In this document: in pieces, positions 8,812-18,120 of the stretch
Layout: each line of letters starts with the position of its first letter
Numbering within the stretch: the first letter of the stretch is position 1
NCBI GenBank assembly: GCA_964611145.1
Contig: CAZSYM010000006.1
Coordinates: forward strand, 1-64,000
From: WFQV01 sp964611145
GTDB taxonomy: Bacteria; Bacteroidota; Ignavibacteria; Ignavibacteriales; Melioribacteraceae
DNA length: 64,000 nucleotides
Direction of reading: 5' to 3'
Made by a program: the position numbers and the translations under genes
The notes under the pieces: generated by a model
Told to the model about the DNA's origin: nothing
The model's database searches: none
What the model saw: only the letters and a program-made list of their open reading frames with translations

Positions 8812-11599
8812 AATTTTTGTTTTAGCCTTTGTATTGAGCATTGTCTCGCTGAGATGCTCCGCAAAAAAAGAAATAACCGTGCTTTCGGCTCCGGCGGGTG
8901 AGCTTTTCACACATATCGATAAAAAGGGAAAAACCGTCTTGCCCAATGGACGTTTTATTACTCCTTTGGGACGCACAATAACCGTAGCGCCTCACCCTTA
9001 CGGGCTTACTCTTAGTCGGGACGGTTCGATTGCCGTGACCGCAAACTCCGGTACGTCGCCGATTTCGATTACCGTTATAAAGGGTTTAAATTCTTCTCAT
9101 CCGACCGTTATGCAAATTCCTCCGGGTGCGCAAACGGATAAAGGAGTGCTTCAATCCGTTTTCATGGGATTGGCTGTTTCACCCGATAATAAATTGGTGT
9201 ATGCCTCGGGAGGACAGCAAAATAAAATTTTTATATTTCGAATTTCGGACGGTAAAAAAATCGGTGCTATCGATTGCTCCTTTGACCCGCATGGACGTGA
9301 TTTTTCCACGGGCTACATCGGTGATATGGTTATGAACAAGGCGGCTACGCGTCTTTATGCGGTTGACCAAATCAATTTCAGAATAATCGTGGTTGATTTG
9401 GTAAAGAGGAAAGTGATAGGAAATGTGGAAACGGGAAGATATCCTTTCGGGATAGCTTTGTCGCAGGATGAGAAAAACATTTTCGTGGCGAATGTGGGAA
9501 TGTATCGCTACAGTAGAATACGTAAAGTCAACGGAGGGAAGGGACTTGGCGAAGGATTGAAATTCCCGCCTTTTGCCTATCTTTCCGAAGAAGCCGAAAA
9601 GGGTATGGTTATCGATTCCTTTGAAGTGCCTGGCTTGGGAAAACCGAATGTTCCCGAATCTTTTTCCGTTTGGGTTTATTCATTAAAAACACCGGAAACC
9701 CCTCGAATAAAAGCCAAGATTAAAACTGGAATTTTGGTGGGAGAAAAAGTTGAAGGTATTCCTGCCGTTGGAGGAGCAAGTCCTAATTCCCTTGTTTGTA
9801 CCGATAAATATGCTTTTGTGAGTAATGGAAACAACGATAATATTACCGTTATTGATATAAAACGCGCTGTGAAAGTGAAAGAGATTTACCTGAAACCTCA
9901 TAAAGCCGTTTCTCATTTCCGTGGAGTTATTCCTTTCGGCTTGGATGTTTCCCCCGATGGCAAACGCTTGTATGTGGCGGAGGCGGGAATCAATGCCATA
10001 GCTGTTATAGATGTGCCGACTTTTAAAGTCGTTGGGCATATCCCAGTTGGTTGGTTCCCCTCGAAGTTAAAAGTAACCCCCGACGGGAAGAAAATTGTTG
10101 TGGCTAATGCCAAGGGTTTTGGTAGCGGTCCTAACGGAGGAGAAAATTTCCATCGCGGACCGGAGGGGAGTTATATAGGCAATTTGATGAAAGGAACGGT
10201 TGAAATTTTTGAGATACCTAAGGATTCGGAATTGCGGGAATTGACCGAGAAAGTGATAGCAAATAATTTTAAGATACAAACTCTGACCCCGCAATTGGTT
10301 AAACAACGTGGAAATAATCCCATTCCGATTTACGGTGGAGAAAGGAGCACTCCGATTAAACATATAGTTTTTATTTCCAAAGAGAACAGAACCTTTGATG
10401 AAATTTTCGGGCAACTCAAGGGAGCGAATGGCGACCCCACTCTTGCCAGGTATGGAGAGCATGCTACTTTTACTAATAAGAAAGGCACGAGACGGGTGGA
10501 AGATGCAACGGTTATGCCGAATCATTTAAAGCTGGCGAGAGAATTTGCCGTGGCGGATAACTTTTATGTCGATTCGGACGTCTCGGCTGACGGGCACCGT
10601 TGGCTGGCAAATACTTATCCCAATGAATGGGTGGAGACATGCACGCCTGCCAGCTATGGAGGTGCAAGGCGCTTTGATTGGAAATCCAAAGCGCCCGGTG
10701 CATTGGCAATGACCGGTGCCGCCGGTGCCGTTTATCCCGAAGATTATAACGAAGCCGGGACGCTTTGGGACCATCTGTATCGCAACAGAATTCCTTTTTA
10801 TAATTTTGGCTTCGGCGTGATGTTTTCTCCCGCATTTTATAAAAGACAATTTAAATACGAAGGCATTCATCACATCGCTAATTTCCCTTTGCCCGCTCCG
10901 CTGTTTAAAAACACCTCTCGTACGTATCCCACTTTCAATCTCGGTATTCCCGACCAATTCCGCATTGACCAGTTTGTTCGGGAGTTTACTGCAAAGTGGG
11001 GAAAGGGCAAAAATCCCATGCCGTCTATGATTACGGTAATTATTCCGAATGACCACGGAGCAGGAGAAAGGCCCGAGGATGGTTATCCTTTCCGCGAAAG
11101 TTATATGGCGGACAACGATTTGGCTGTGGGTAGAATAGTTGAATTTCTTTCTCACACGGAGTATTGGAAAAGTATGCTGATTGTAATAACAGAGGATGAC
11201 GCACAAAACGGTGTGGACCACGTGGATGCTCACAGAAGTGTTTTGATGGTGATTTCACCTTACGTGAAGCGGGGATATGTCGGACACGTGCACTATAGTT
11301 TCGGCAGTATTTTTAAAACATTTTTTAATGTCCTCGGTCTGCCTTATCTGAACCAGTATGATGCCGGTGCTACGGATTTGTCCGATATGTTTACCGATGC
11401 GCCGAATTTTACTCCTTACAATGCCGTGCCTGTGGATAAAAGAATTTTTGACCCTCAGAAAGCGTTGGACCCTCTTGATGAGAATTTCAACTGGGAGGCG
11501 GTTAAGAACTCCCCCGAGATTGATGACGTGAGAGAGATGATGAAGGAGAGCAAAGAGTCGGATGAAGATAGATTGGAAGGAAGAGAAAGAAACAAATAA
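8798..11599 (+). CDS. Exported YVTN-type beta-propeller/phosphoesterase fusion protein
   Basis: A 933-residue exported protein. A hydrophobic N-terminal segment is followed by Cys20 in SLRC, a possible but atypical lipobox with Arg before the Cys. Residues about 50-480 form a seven-bladed-type propeller with repeated units such as PHPYGLTLSRDG, PFGIALSQDEK, PFGLDVSPDGK and PSKLKVTPDGK, as in 40-residue YVTN repeats. From about 515 on is a phosphoesterase of the phospholipase-C-like/alkaline phosphatase superfamily: HIVFISKENRTFDEIFG, IPNDHGAG and ITEDDAQNGVDHVDAHRS supply probable metal ligands. Such two-part proteins are known, but their substrates are undefined. It overlaps the upstream SDR gene by 14 bases; a beta-hydroxyacid dehydrogenase follows 21 bases later. 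Confidence 0.85.
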   Translation: MRRIEIFVLAFVLSIVSLRCSAKKEITVLSAPAGELFTHIDKKGKTVLPNGRFITPLGRTITVAPHPYGLTLSRDGSIAVTANSGTSPISITVIKGLNSSHPTVMQIPPGAQTDKGVLQSVFMGLAVSPDNKLVYASGGQQNKIFIFRISDGKKIGAIDCSFDPHGRDFSTGYIGDMVMNKAATRLYAVDQINFRIIVVDLVKRKVIGNVETGRYPFGIALSQDEKNIFVANVGMYRYSRIRKVNGGKGLGEGLKFPPFAYLSEEAEKGMVIDSFEVPGLGKPNVPESFSVWVYSLKTPETPRIKAKIKTGILVGEKVEGIPAVGGASPNSLVCTDKYAFVSNGNNDNITVIDIKRAVKVKEIYLKPHKAVSHFRGVIPFGLDVSPDGKRLYVAEAGINAIAVIDVPTFKVVGHIPVGWFPSKLKVTPDGKKIVVANAKGFGSGPNGGENFHRGPEGSYIGNLMKGTVEIFEIPKDSELRELTEKVIANNFKIQTLTPQLVKQRGNNPIPIYGGERSTPIKHIVFISKENRTFDEIFGQLKGANGDPTLARYGEHATFTNKKGTRRVEDATVMPNHLKLAREFAVADNFYVDSDVSADGHRWLANTYPNEWVETCTPASYGGARRFDWKSKAPGALAMTGAAGAVYPEDYNEAGTLWDHLYRNRIPFYNFGFGVMFSPAFYKRQFKYEGIHHIANFPLPAPLFKNTSRTYPTFNLGIPDQFRIDQFVREFTAKWGKGKNPMPSMITVIIPNDHGAGERPEDGYPFRESYMADNDLAVGRIVEFLSHTEYWKSMLIVITEDDAQNGVDHVDAHRSVLMVISPYVKRGYVGHVHYSFGSIFKTFFNVLGLPYLNQYDAGATDLSDMFTDAPNFTPYNAVPVDKRIFDPQKALDPLDENFNWEAVKNSPEIDDVREMMKESKESDEDRLEGRERNK

Positions 11600-11620
11600 T
11601 TGAAAGGAGGAGATTGCCCA

Positions 11621-12478
11621 ATGAAAATAGGTGTTTTCGGAACCGGATTGATGGGAAATCCTTTGGCGGAAAGACTTTTCCGTAATGGATTTGATGTGGA
11701 GGTTTATAATCGCAGTTTTGAGAAAACCGAAAACCTCCGTGCAATGGGTATAAAAGCTTATCAAAAGGCGGAGGATTTACTGCATGCTGCGGATGTTTAT
11801 GTTTCCATGCTAGCGGATTTTAATGCCAACGAGGAGGTTTTCCTTAGTGGAAAAGAAACGTTTTTGAAAGGGAAAACTTTGATTCAAATGTCCACAGTTG
11901 CCACAGAGGAAAACAAATATTTGAACGAAAAAATTCGGCTTGCCGGTGGTAAGTTTTTAGAAGCGCCGGTTCTGGGAAGCATTCCCCAGGTGAAAGCGGG
12001 AGAGCTGATAATTATGGTGGGCGGCGATAAAATCCTTTTTGAGAAATTTCGAGAATTTTTTGATGTTCTATCTTCTAAAACGGTTTATGTGGGAGAAGTT
12101 GGGAAAGCTTCCGCTTTGAAATTGGCGCTTAATCAATTGATAGCTTCTTTGACCGCCGCTTTTTCCACAAGTCTCGCCCTTGTGCTCGAGCATGGCGTTG
12201 ACGTTGATGTGTTTATGGAAATACTCCGCAATAGCGCTCTTTATGCTCCTACTTATGATAAAAAGCTAAAACGAATGTTGGAGCGAAATTTTGAAAATCC
12301 CAATTTCCCGCTTAAACATTTGTTAAAAGATGTTGACTTGATTTTGCGCGAGTTGGAAAAAACCGGTATCAATACGGATTTGGTCGAAAGTGTCAAAAGA
12401 ATTGTGAAGCGGGGATTGGAAATGAATTTACACGAAAAGGATTATTCTTCCCTTTATAACTCGGTACATGAGAAATGA
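11621..12478 (+). CDS. NAD(P)-dependent beta-hydroxyacid dehydrogenase (HIBADH/GLYR family)
   Basis: A cytoplasmic 285-residue enzyme of the 3-hydroxyisobutyrate dehydrogenase superfamily. It has the dinucleotide motif GVFGTGLMGNPLAERL at the N-terminus, the substrate loop LEAPVLGSIPQVKAGELIIMVGG in the middle (the family has APVSGS here) and catalytic Lys in SALKLALNQL. The substrate could be 3-hydroxyisobutyrate, tartronate semialdehyde, succinic semialdehyde or glyoxylate; the sequence does not decide. ATG 11621 is chosen because AAAGGAGG at 11603-11610 lies 10 bases upstream; an in-frame TTG at 11600 would place that site inside the gene. It is the last gene of its run and ends at a strong terminator. 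Confidence 0.88.
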   Translation: MKIGVFGTGLMGNPLAERLFRNGFDVEVYNRSFEKTENLRAMGIKAYQKAEDLLHAADVYVSMLADFNANEEVFLSGKETFLKGKTLIQMSTVATEENKYLNEKIRLAGGKFLEAPVLGSIPQVKAGELIIMVGGDKILFEKFREFFDVLSSKTVYVGEVGKASALKLALNQLIASLTAAFSTSLALVLEHGVDVDVFMEILRNSALYAPTYDKKLKRMLERNFENPNFPLKHLLKDVDLILRELEKTGINTDLVESVKRIVKRGLEMNLHEKDYSSLYNSVHEK

Positions 12479-12484
12479 TTTATG

Positions 12485-12509
12485 AAGGGTGCAATGGTTT
12501 TGCACCCTT
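12485..12509. terminator. Bidirectional hairpin terminator
   Basis: AAGGGTGCAA (12485-12494) and TTGCACCCTT (12500-12509) form a perfect 10-bp stem with a 5-base loop. It sits exactly in the 36-base gap between the converging dehydrogenase and mazG genes, so it can serve both. A short T/A-rich tail follows on each side. Confidence 0.85.
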
Positions 12510-12514
12510 TAAGT

Positions 12515-13276
12515 TTATTCTTCCTTTTTGCTTTCTTCCCAGAATTTGTCCATTTCCGATAATGTGGAATCCGTGGGGCTTTTGCCCTGGGCTTTTAATT
12601 TTTCCTCGACAAATTGAAAACGCTTGATGAATTTCTCATTGGTTTTTCGCAAGGCGTCTTCGGGATTTACTTTTAAGAAGCGGGCGTAGTTAACCAAGGC
12701 AAAGAAAATATCGCCTATCTCTTCTTCGATTTTTTCGCGGTTGTTGCTGTTTTCAATTTCTTTTAACTCGCTTATTTCTTCTTTTACTTTTTTCCATACG
12801 TCTTCTTTTTTCTCCCAATCGAAACCAACCTTCGCGGCTTTTTGTTGTAGCCGATATGCTCTTTGGATTTGCGGTAAATGTTTTGGCACTCCCTCAAGTA
12901 CGGAATTTCTGCCTTCTTGCAATTTGATTTTTTCCCAGTTGCGTTCTATCTCTTCGCTTCCGTTCACGGTTACGCTTCCGAATATGTGTGGATGCCGACG
13001 AATTAATTTAGCGCTAATGGAATCTATTACGTCGTCTATTTGAAAGTGATGTTCTTCCTCTGCCATTACGGAATGGAAAACTATGTGAAGGAGTAAGTCT
13101 CCGAGTTCGTTTTTGAGCTCCTCGAAATCTTTTTCATCAATGGCTTCAACTACTTCGTATGCTTCTTCCAAAGTGGCGGATTTAATTGAATCATGTGTTT
13201 GTTCTCTATCCCATGGACATTCTTTTCTCAAGCGACGCATTATTTTCATTAGCTCTTCGAATTTTTCTCCTGTCAT
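12515..13276 (-). CDS. mazG: Nucleoside triphosphate pyrophosphohydrolase MazG
   Basis: Hydrolyses (d)NTPs to NMP and pyrophosphate, cleaning the pool or responding to stress. The 253-residue protein has the two tandem all-alpha MazG domains of the E. coli type. The first contains the family opening LRKECPWDREQTHDS, the metal-binding LEEAYEVVEAID and ELKNELGDLLLHIVFHS. The second contains KVGFDWEK and a repeat of the acidic helix motif, EEEIGDIFFALVNYARF. The length is typical of two-domain MazG. ATG 13276 is preceded by GGAGT. It converges on the upstream dehydrogenase and diverges from the acyl-CoA synthetase, so it stands as a single-gene unit. Confidence 0.95.
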   Translation of the reverse strand: MTGEKFEELMKIMRRLRKECPWDREQTHDSIKSATLEEAYEVVEAIDEKDFEELKNELGDLLLHIVFHSVMAEEEHHFQIDDVIDSISAKLIRRHPHIFGSVTVNGSEEIERNWEKIKLQEGRNSVLEGVPKHLPQIQRAYRLQQKAAKVGFDWEKKEDVWKKVKEEISELKEIENSNNREKIEEEIGDIFFALVNYARFLKVNPEDALRKTNEKFIKRFQFVEEKLKAQGKSPTDSTLSEMDKFWEESKKEE

Positions 13277-13442
13277 TTCTACTCCCGATTATTTTGACGG
13301 CGAAAAATAAGAAGGAGAATAGGAAATTCAAAGCGATGATGTGGCGGAGGGAGAAATAGCGGTTCTGCTTGTCTTGAGTATAAGGAAAATTTTTTTATGA
13401 GGAAGTATGAGAAGCATGGGTTTAAAAGCATGACATTTTATG

Positions 13443-13475
13443 TTGTAAATTAAATTTTTATTTTACTATTTTTTG
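13443..13475 (+). promoter_or_regulatory. Candidate Bacteroidota-type promoter of the acyl-CoA synthetase gene
   Basis: TTG at 13443-13445 is followed after 21 bases by TATTTTTTG (13467-13475), one base longer than the TAnnTTTG -7 element known from Bacteroidota. Transcription would begin near 13480, leaving a leader of about 37 bases with TAGGAG before the ATG. The region is AT-rich, so chance matches are likely. Confidence 0.33.
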
Positions 13476-13516
13476 AACATAGGATTGAAATAATTCAAAA
13501 ATAATAGGAGTGATAA

Positions 13517-15340
13517 ATGGCAGCCTTAAAGGAATTCAAAACCATTCCCGATTTGTTCGAACATATTACCCAAGTTTTTGGGAAAACGCAGAGCAAACCC
13601 GCTTTGATGTATAAGAAGGACGGCAAATATGTCGGGATTTCTTATTCCGAATTTTATGAGGAGACGGAGCTAATCGCGCTCGGGTTGGCTTCTTTGGGGG
13701 TTAAGAGAGGAGTAAAAGTTTCTTTGATTTCCGAGAATCGTCCCGAGTGGGCTTTCTCCGATATGGCTATTCTGGGGTTGGGCGCAATTAATGTTCCGCT
13801 TTATCCTATTTCCACGGCGGACAGTATTCAATATATGTTAAAGGATTCGGAGTCCGTAGGGATAATCGTTTCCAATAAATTTCACATGAATAAGGTTTTG
13901 AAGATTCGGGATAAATGTCCCGACCTGAAGTTTATTGCGGTAATGAACGATATAGATGTTAGCGAATATGAAAATGTTTATACTTTTAAGCAGTTAAAAG
14001 ATTTGGGTAAGGGATTCAAGGCGGAGAACCCGAACCATTTTTATGATAGTCTGAAGCTTGCTCACGAGGATGATTTGTGTTCCATTATTTATACTTCGGG
14101 TACCACCGGTGTTCCCAAGGGCGTAATGTTGACGCATAAAAACTTCATTTCGAACGTTCTTGCTGTTCATCAAATAATTGATATTGGTGTGGAGGATACT
14201 TTCCTTTCTTTTCTTCCTCTTTGCCATGTTTTTGAAAGGATGGCGGGATACTATACGCCTTTGGCATGTGGAGCGACAATAGCCTATGCGGAAGGAATTG
14301 AGAAAATTTCGACGAATCTCGTCGAAGTCAAGCCGACCATAATGACTGCCGTGCCGCGATTGTTTGAAAGAATTTATTCCAAGATAATTAAGAACATCGA
14401 AAAACAGCCCGAGAAAAAGCAAAAAATATTTGAGTGGGCTATTGAGCTGGGTAAGGAATATTCGGAGCTTAAGCGTACGGGAAGTTCTATTCCCGTAGGC
14501 TTAAATCTAAAACACAAGTTAGCGCAAAAGTTGGTATATCAAAAAATTCAAGCTGCGACGGGCGGAAATCTCAAGTTTTTCATTTCCGGCGGAGCGGCGC
14601 TTTCTCGCGAATTGGCTCAGTTCTTTGCCGCTGTGGGAATTCTGATTATCGAAGGTTACGGATTAACGGAGTCCTCCCCCGTTATTTCGGTTAATCGTCC
14701 CTACGATTATAAATTCGGTACCGTCGGCAAACCTATCCCCGGTGTGGAGGTTAAAATTGCTCAGGACGGGGAAATACTTGTGAATGGACCGAACGTAATG
14801 AAGGGATATTTTAAGAAGAAAAAAGAAACCGAGGAGGTCTTAAAAGACGGTTGGCTCCATACGGGAGATATAGGCGTGTTTGATGCCGAAGGCTTTTTGA
14901 TTATCACCGATAGAAAAAAACACCTGTTTAAAACAACGGGCGGTAAATATATTGCGCCGACTCCTATCGAGAACATGTTCCTTGCCAGCAAGTATATTGA
15001 CCAGTTCGTTATAATAGGCGATAGACGAATGTATATTACCGCATTGGTAGTTCCCGACTTCGAGGCGCTTAAGGAATATGCGGACGCGCATCGTATTCCT
15101 TACAAAGACGAGAAAGATCTTGTTCAGAAAAAACAAATTTACGAGTTCCTCGAAAAAGAATTTGCGAAATTCCAAAAGAATCTTGCTAATTACGAACGAG
15201 TTAGGAAGTTTACCTTGCTGGATCATCCTTTCTCTATCGAAAGCGGAGAAATGACTCCTTCGCTTAAAATTAAGCGCAAGGTTATCGAGCAACGGTATGC
15301 GGATTTGATTGAGGAAATGTACAAAGGACTCGGGCAATAA
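13517..15340 (+). CDS. Long-chain acyl-CoA synthetase (AMP-forming)
   Basis: Activates fatty acids with ATP and CoA for breakdown or lipid synthesis; probably membrane-associated in the cytoplasm. The 607-residue ANL-superfamily enzyme shows the P-loop-like YTSGTTGVPKGV near residue 193, the FLPLCHVFER signature, GYGLTESSPV, and the C-terminal hinge region GWLHTGDIGVFD...ITDRKKHLFKTTGGKYIAP, as in the FadD15-like/long-chain group. The C-terminal domain is complete, with a catalytic-lysine region near SLKIKRKV. ATG 13517 follows TAGGAG by 6 bases. It is transcribed alone between mazG and a terminator at 15362. With the DECR-type reductase nearby, a role in fatty-acid oxidation is likely. Confidence 0.95.
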   Translation: MAALKEFKTIPDLFEHITQVFGKTQSKPALMYKKDGKYVGISYSEFYEETELIALGLASLGVKRGVKVSLISENRPEWAFSDMAILGLGAINVPLYPISTADSIQYMLKDSESVGIIVSNKFHMNKVLKIRDKCPDLKFIAVMNDIDVSEYENVYTFKQLKDLGKGFKAENPNHFYDSLKLAHEDDLCSIIYTSGTTGVPKGVMLTHKNFISNVLAVHQIIDIGVEDTFLSFLPLCHVFERMAGYYTPLACGATIAYAEGIEKISTNLVEVKPTIMTAVPRLFERIYSKIIKNIEKQPEKKQKIFEWAIELGKEYSELKRTGSSIPVGLNLKHKLAQKLVYQKIQAATGGNLKFFISGGAALSRELAQFFAAVGILIIEGYGLTESSPVISVNRPYDYKFGTVGKPIPGVEVKIAQDGEILVNGPNVMKGYFKKKKETEEVLKDGWLHTGDIGVFDAEGFLIITDRKKHLFKTTGGKYIAPTPIENMFLASKYIDQFVIIGDRRMYITALVVPDFEALKEYADAHRIPYKDEKDLVQKKQIYEFLEKEFAKFQKNLANYERVRKFTLLDHPFSIESGEMTPSLKIKRKVIEQRYADLIEEMYKGLGQ

Positions 15341-15361
15341 GACGAGCTTGAACGTGTTATG

Positions 15362-15394
15362 CGCTCCGGCGAGTTGTTTCGTCGGAGCGTTTTT
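15362..15394 (+). terminator. Rho-independent terminator after the acyl-CoA synthetase
   Basis: CGCTCCGGCG (15362-15371) pairs with CGTCGGAGCG (15380-15389) through nine Watson-Crick pairs and one G-U, with an 8-base loop followed by five T. It lies 22 bases after the stop codon and about 95 bases before metF, which separates the two units. Confidence 0.85.
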
Positions 15395-15489
15395 AATATT
15401 TGCCTGTTTTTGTGAAATAGTTGTGCGATTTATGAAGTTTTAGGTGCGGATTTTTTTAAATTTAAATTCTGATTTTTAGGGAAAAAGAA

Positions 15490-16443
15490 ATGAAAGTAAT
15501 CGAACACCTGGAAAAGGCAAGAAATCCTCTGATAAGTTTTGAGATTATTCCTCCCAAGCGCGGAGGGGATGTCCGTCAGTTGCTACATGTCTTGGACGAT
15601 ATTGTAAAATTCAATCCCCCTTTTATCGATATTACCAGCCACGCCGCCGAAGTAGTTTATGAAGAAACTCGCGCGGGCGATTTCAAAATGAAGGTAAAAC
15701 GAAAACGCCCCGGTACGATTGGTATCTGCGCGCTTATCCAATATAAGTATAACGTGGATGCTGTTCCGCATGTCATTTGTCATGGATTTACCAAAGAGGA
15801 AACCGAAGACTTTTTGATAGAGCTTCGCTATTTGGGCATTGATAATGTCCTTGCCGTGCGTGGTGATGATAGCGGTTTTGATAAACCGGTTAAATATGGA
15901 CGTAGTGTTAATAAATATGCCGTTGATTTGGTACGGCAAATTAACGACTTGAATCATGGTAAGTATTTGGAAGATTCGCTTTTGAATGCCGACCCGATGG
16001 ATTTTTGTATAGGCGTGGGTGGTTATCCCGAAAAACATTTCGAGGCTCCTAATCTGCGAACGGACGTTAAATTTACGAAAGCTAAAATAGATGCGGGAGC
16101 GGATTATATCGTTACTCAAATGTTTTTTGATAATCAAAAATATTATGATTATGTCCGCATTTGTAGAGAAGAGGGAATTGAAGTGCCGATTATTCCGGGA
16201 TTAAAAATTGTAACCTCGAAAAGTCAAATCAATTCGTTGCCTAAAAATTTTTATATCGATTTGCCCGACGAGCTTTCCGAGGAAATACTCTCCGCAAAGG
16301 ATGAGCATGTGTTGGATATCGGTGTGGAGTGGACTTTGAAACAGGTGGAGGATTTATTAAATCACAATGTTCCCGCAATTCATTTTTATATTATGCAAAA
16401 CTCGGAACCGATTAGTCGTTTAATGAAAAAGTTGAAGATTTGA
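15490..16443 (+). CDS. metF: 5,10-methylenetetrahydrofolate reductase
   Basis: Flavoprotein reducing methylene-THF to methyl-THF for methionine synthesis. The 317-residue TIM barrel begins with the family signature SFEIIPPKRGG, followed by FIDITSHAA (the conserved VTYGA-like strand), the LAVRGDD flavin-binding region, the GGYPEKH motif and DYIVTQMFFDNQKYYDY. The length fits the bacterial enzyme. AGGGA precedes ATG 15490. It opens a six-gene run in which each following gene either overlaps its predecessor or begins within 1 base of it, so expression of folate, peptidoglycan and division genes is tied together here. No riboswitch was recognised in the leader (15395-15489). Confidence 0.96.
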   Translation: MKVIEHLEKARNPLISFEIIPPKRGGDVRQLLHVLDDIVKFNPPFIDITSHAAEVVYEETRAGDFKMKVKRKRPGTIGICALIQYKYNVDAVPHVICHGFTKEETEDFLIELRYLGIDNVLAVRGDDSGFDKPVKYGRSVNKYAVDLVRQINDLNHGKYLEDSLLNADPMDFCIGVGGYPEKHFEAPNLRTDVKFTKAKIDAGADYIVTQMFFDNQKYYDYVRICREEGIEVPIIPGLKIVTSKSQINSLPKNFYIDLPDELSEEILSAKDEHVLDIGVEWTLKQVEDLLNHNVPAIHFYIMQNSEPISRLMKKLKI

Positions 16444-16444
16444 A

Positions 16445-17455
16445 ATGAATATTAAAAACGTAAGTACCAAGAAGAGTCTCGAACGCCTCACCAGAAAAAT
16501 AAACTGGGGCATTGCCGGTATGGGAAATTTTGCGGAGAATACCGTCTTGCCTACCTTAGCCCAGTTGAAAAGGAGCAAGGTGGTTTCTGTTTATTCTCAT
16601 GAAAGCAAGCGCGCGGAGACAATCGGTAAAAAATATTTGGCGGCGCATTATTTCTCCGATTATGAAAAATTTCTTCAGAGCGGTGTCGATGTCGTTTATG
16701 TCGCGAGTGCCAACCCGGATCATTATTGGCAGACGATAGAAGCCTTGAAGGCTGGTAAGCATGTGCTTTGCGAAAAACCGATGGCTATGAATTCTTCGGA
16801 AGCGGAGGAAATGGTCAGGACGGCTGAAGAAAACGGCGTCTTTTTGAGCGTTAATTATGTGTATCGCTTCCACCCTTTGATTAGAAAAGCCAAGGAGTTG
16901 GTCGAAAAAGGATTCGTGGGACAAATCGTTTCCGTCTCGGCGGATTTTAATATTGATTTCGCTCCAGCGGATAATTACAGGTATTTTAAGGAGAAAGGCG
17001 GGGGACCTTTCCGAGATTTGGGAACGCATATGATTGATGTTTTGAGATTTTTGAACGGCGAAATCTCGAAAATTATAGGCGTGAAAGATAATGTGGTTTA
17101 TCACGGTGATGTGGAAGATTTCGCAATGGGAATTGTGAAATATGTGCGTGGTGGCTACGGCTCTTTCAATGTTTCTTTTAATGCTTCAAAAGCTCCCAAT
17201 AGAATTGTTATACAAGGTAGCAAAGGGTATATTAGTATTGAGAATGTCGTTGCAAAGAAAATGGCTTCCTCAAAGTTGATAATCGATATAGAAGGCGAAA
17301 CGAGGAAAACCTTTCGACGAAGAGCAAATAAAATGTTGATTCGCTTGCGGGAATTCCAGAAATCGCTTCTTAGGAATGAAGAACCGGAGGTAAGCGGAGA
17401 GGATGGCTTGATTAATTTGAGATTAATCGAAGAGTTCGAAGCACAATGTCTTTGA
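16445..17455 (+). CDS. Gfo/Idh/MocA family oxidoreductase
   Basis: NAD(P)-dependent oxidoreductase, probably acting on a sugar or a sugar-like polyol. The 336-residue protein has an N-terminal Rossmann motif WGIAGMGNFAENTVLPTL, the conserved VLCEKPMAM (Lys in EKP) near residue 113, and the C-terminal alpha/beta domain with FRDLGTHMIDVLRFLNG, whose His is the usual catalytic residue. The start codon lies one base after the metF stop and the 3' end overlaps the aldolase gene by 10 bases. The substrate is not predictable. Pairing with a class II aldolase suggests sugar acid, deoxysugar or inositol-type metabolism, but this is inference from neighbourhood only. Confidence 0.88.
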   Translation: MNIKNVSTKKSLERLTRKINWGIAGMGNFAENTVLPTLAQLKRSKVVSVYSHESKRAETIGKKYLAAHYFSDYEKFLQSGVDVVYVASANPDHYWQTIEALKAGKHVLCEKPMAMNSSEAEEMVRTAEENGVFLSVNYVYRFHPLIRKAKELVEKGFVGQIVSVSADFNIDFAPADNYRYFKEKGGGPFRDLGTHMIDVLRFLNGEISKIIGVKDNVVYHGDVEDFAMGIVKYVRGGYGSFNVSFNASKAPNRIVIQGSKGYISIENVVAKKMASSKLIIDIEGETRKTFRRRANKMLIRLREFQKSLLRNEEPEVSGEDGLINLRLIEEFEAQCL

Positions 17456-18120
17456 AAGAAGAACTGGCGGAATATAGCCGAAAGGTTTATGAACGCGGCT
17501 TTGTTGCGGCTACAGACGGAAATTTGTCGGTGCGCAATCCTGAAGGAGGAATTTTTATCACACCTTCCGGCGTTTCAAAAGGAAAGGTAACAGCTGGCGA
17601 TATTTTGCTTGTGGATTATGAGGGGAACAAATTGGAGGGCAGCGGGAAAGTCTCGACCGAGGTAAAAATTCATTTGTTGGTTTATAAGCACCGCAAGGAA
17701 GTAAATGCCGTAATTCATACACATCCGATTTATGCTACGGCTTTTGCTTCTACGGGAAAAGGATTTACAAAGCCTGTTTTCCCGGAAGTGGTGCTAACAT
17801 TGGGGAAAATCCCTCTTTGCGATTTTGCCGTCCCTTCCACCGAGGAGGTGCCGAATTCGATGTTGCCTTATGTGGATTATGTTTGGGCTTTATTGTTGGC
17901 AAATCATGGAGCAGTTACGTTCGGGAAGAATTTGGAAGATGCTTTTCTTAAAACCGAAAAGTTGGAGCATACCGCGCAAATTCTCTGGGTGGCGGAAAGT
18001 CTTGGAGGGGCAAAATCTATTCCGCAAGAAAAGTTAAAAAAGATTTATGATATTTCGGAAAGGGTTTACGGAATAAAAGTTGATAAAAGGAACAGAATGG
18101 ACGGAGAGGAAAAGAAATGA
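17446..18120 (+). CDS. Class II aldolase/adducin family protein (fuculose-1-phosphate aldolase-like)
   Basis: Zinc-dependent aldolase or epimerase of the AraD/FucA fold, 224 residues. Signatures: ATDGNLSVRN at the N-terminus, GVSKGKVTAGD, the acidic STEVKIHL, the zinc pair HTHPIYATAFAS and the third ligand region ANHGAVTFG. The closest known activities are L-fuculose-phosphate aldolase, L-ribulose-5-phosphate 4-epimerase and methylthioribulose-phosphate dehydratase; FucA-like is the best guess. It overlaps the Gfo/Idh gene by 10 bases and ddl by 4. FucA-type aldolases are signature enzymes of several bacterial microcompartments, which matters because a EutN/CcmL vertex protein is encoded 3.7 kb away. 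Confidence 0.87.
   Translation: MSLKEELAEYSRKVYERGFVAATDGNLSVRNPEGGIFITPSGVSKGKVTAGDILLVDYEGNKLEGSGKVSTEVKIHLLVYKHRKEVNAVIHTHPIYATAFASTGKGFTKPVFPEVVLTLGKIPLCDFAVPSTEEVPNSMLPYVDYVWALLLANHGAVTFGKNLEDAFLKTEKLEHTAQILWVAESLGGAKSIPQEKLKKIYDISERVYGIKVDKRNRMDGEEKK

Noticed and set aside
10526..11233. 235-codon open frame antisense to the phosphoesterase domain
   Set aside because: Conserved metal-binding motifs lie on the plus strand in this interval; no start signal for the antisense frame.
11600..11620. TTG start seven codons upstream for the beta-hydroxyacid dehydrogenase
   Set aside because: It would place the strong AAAGGAGG site inside the gene; ATG 11621 is correctly spaced from it.
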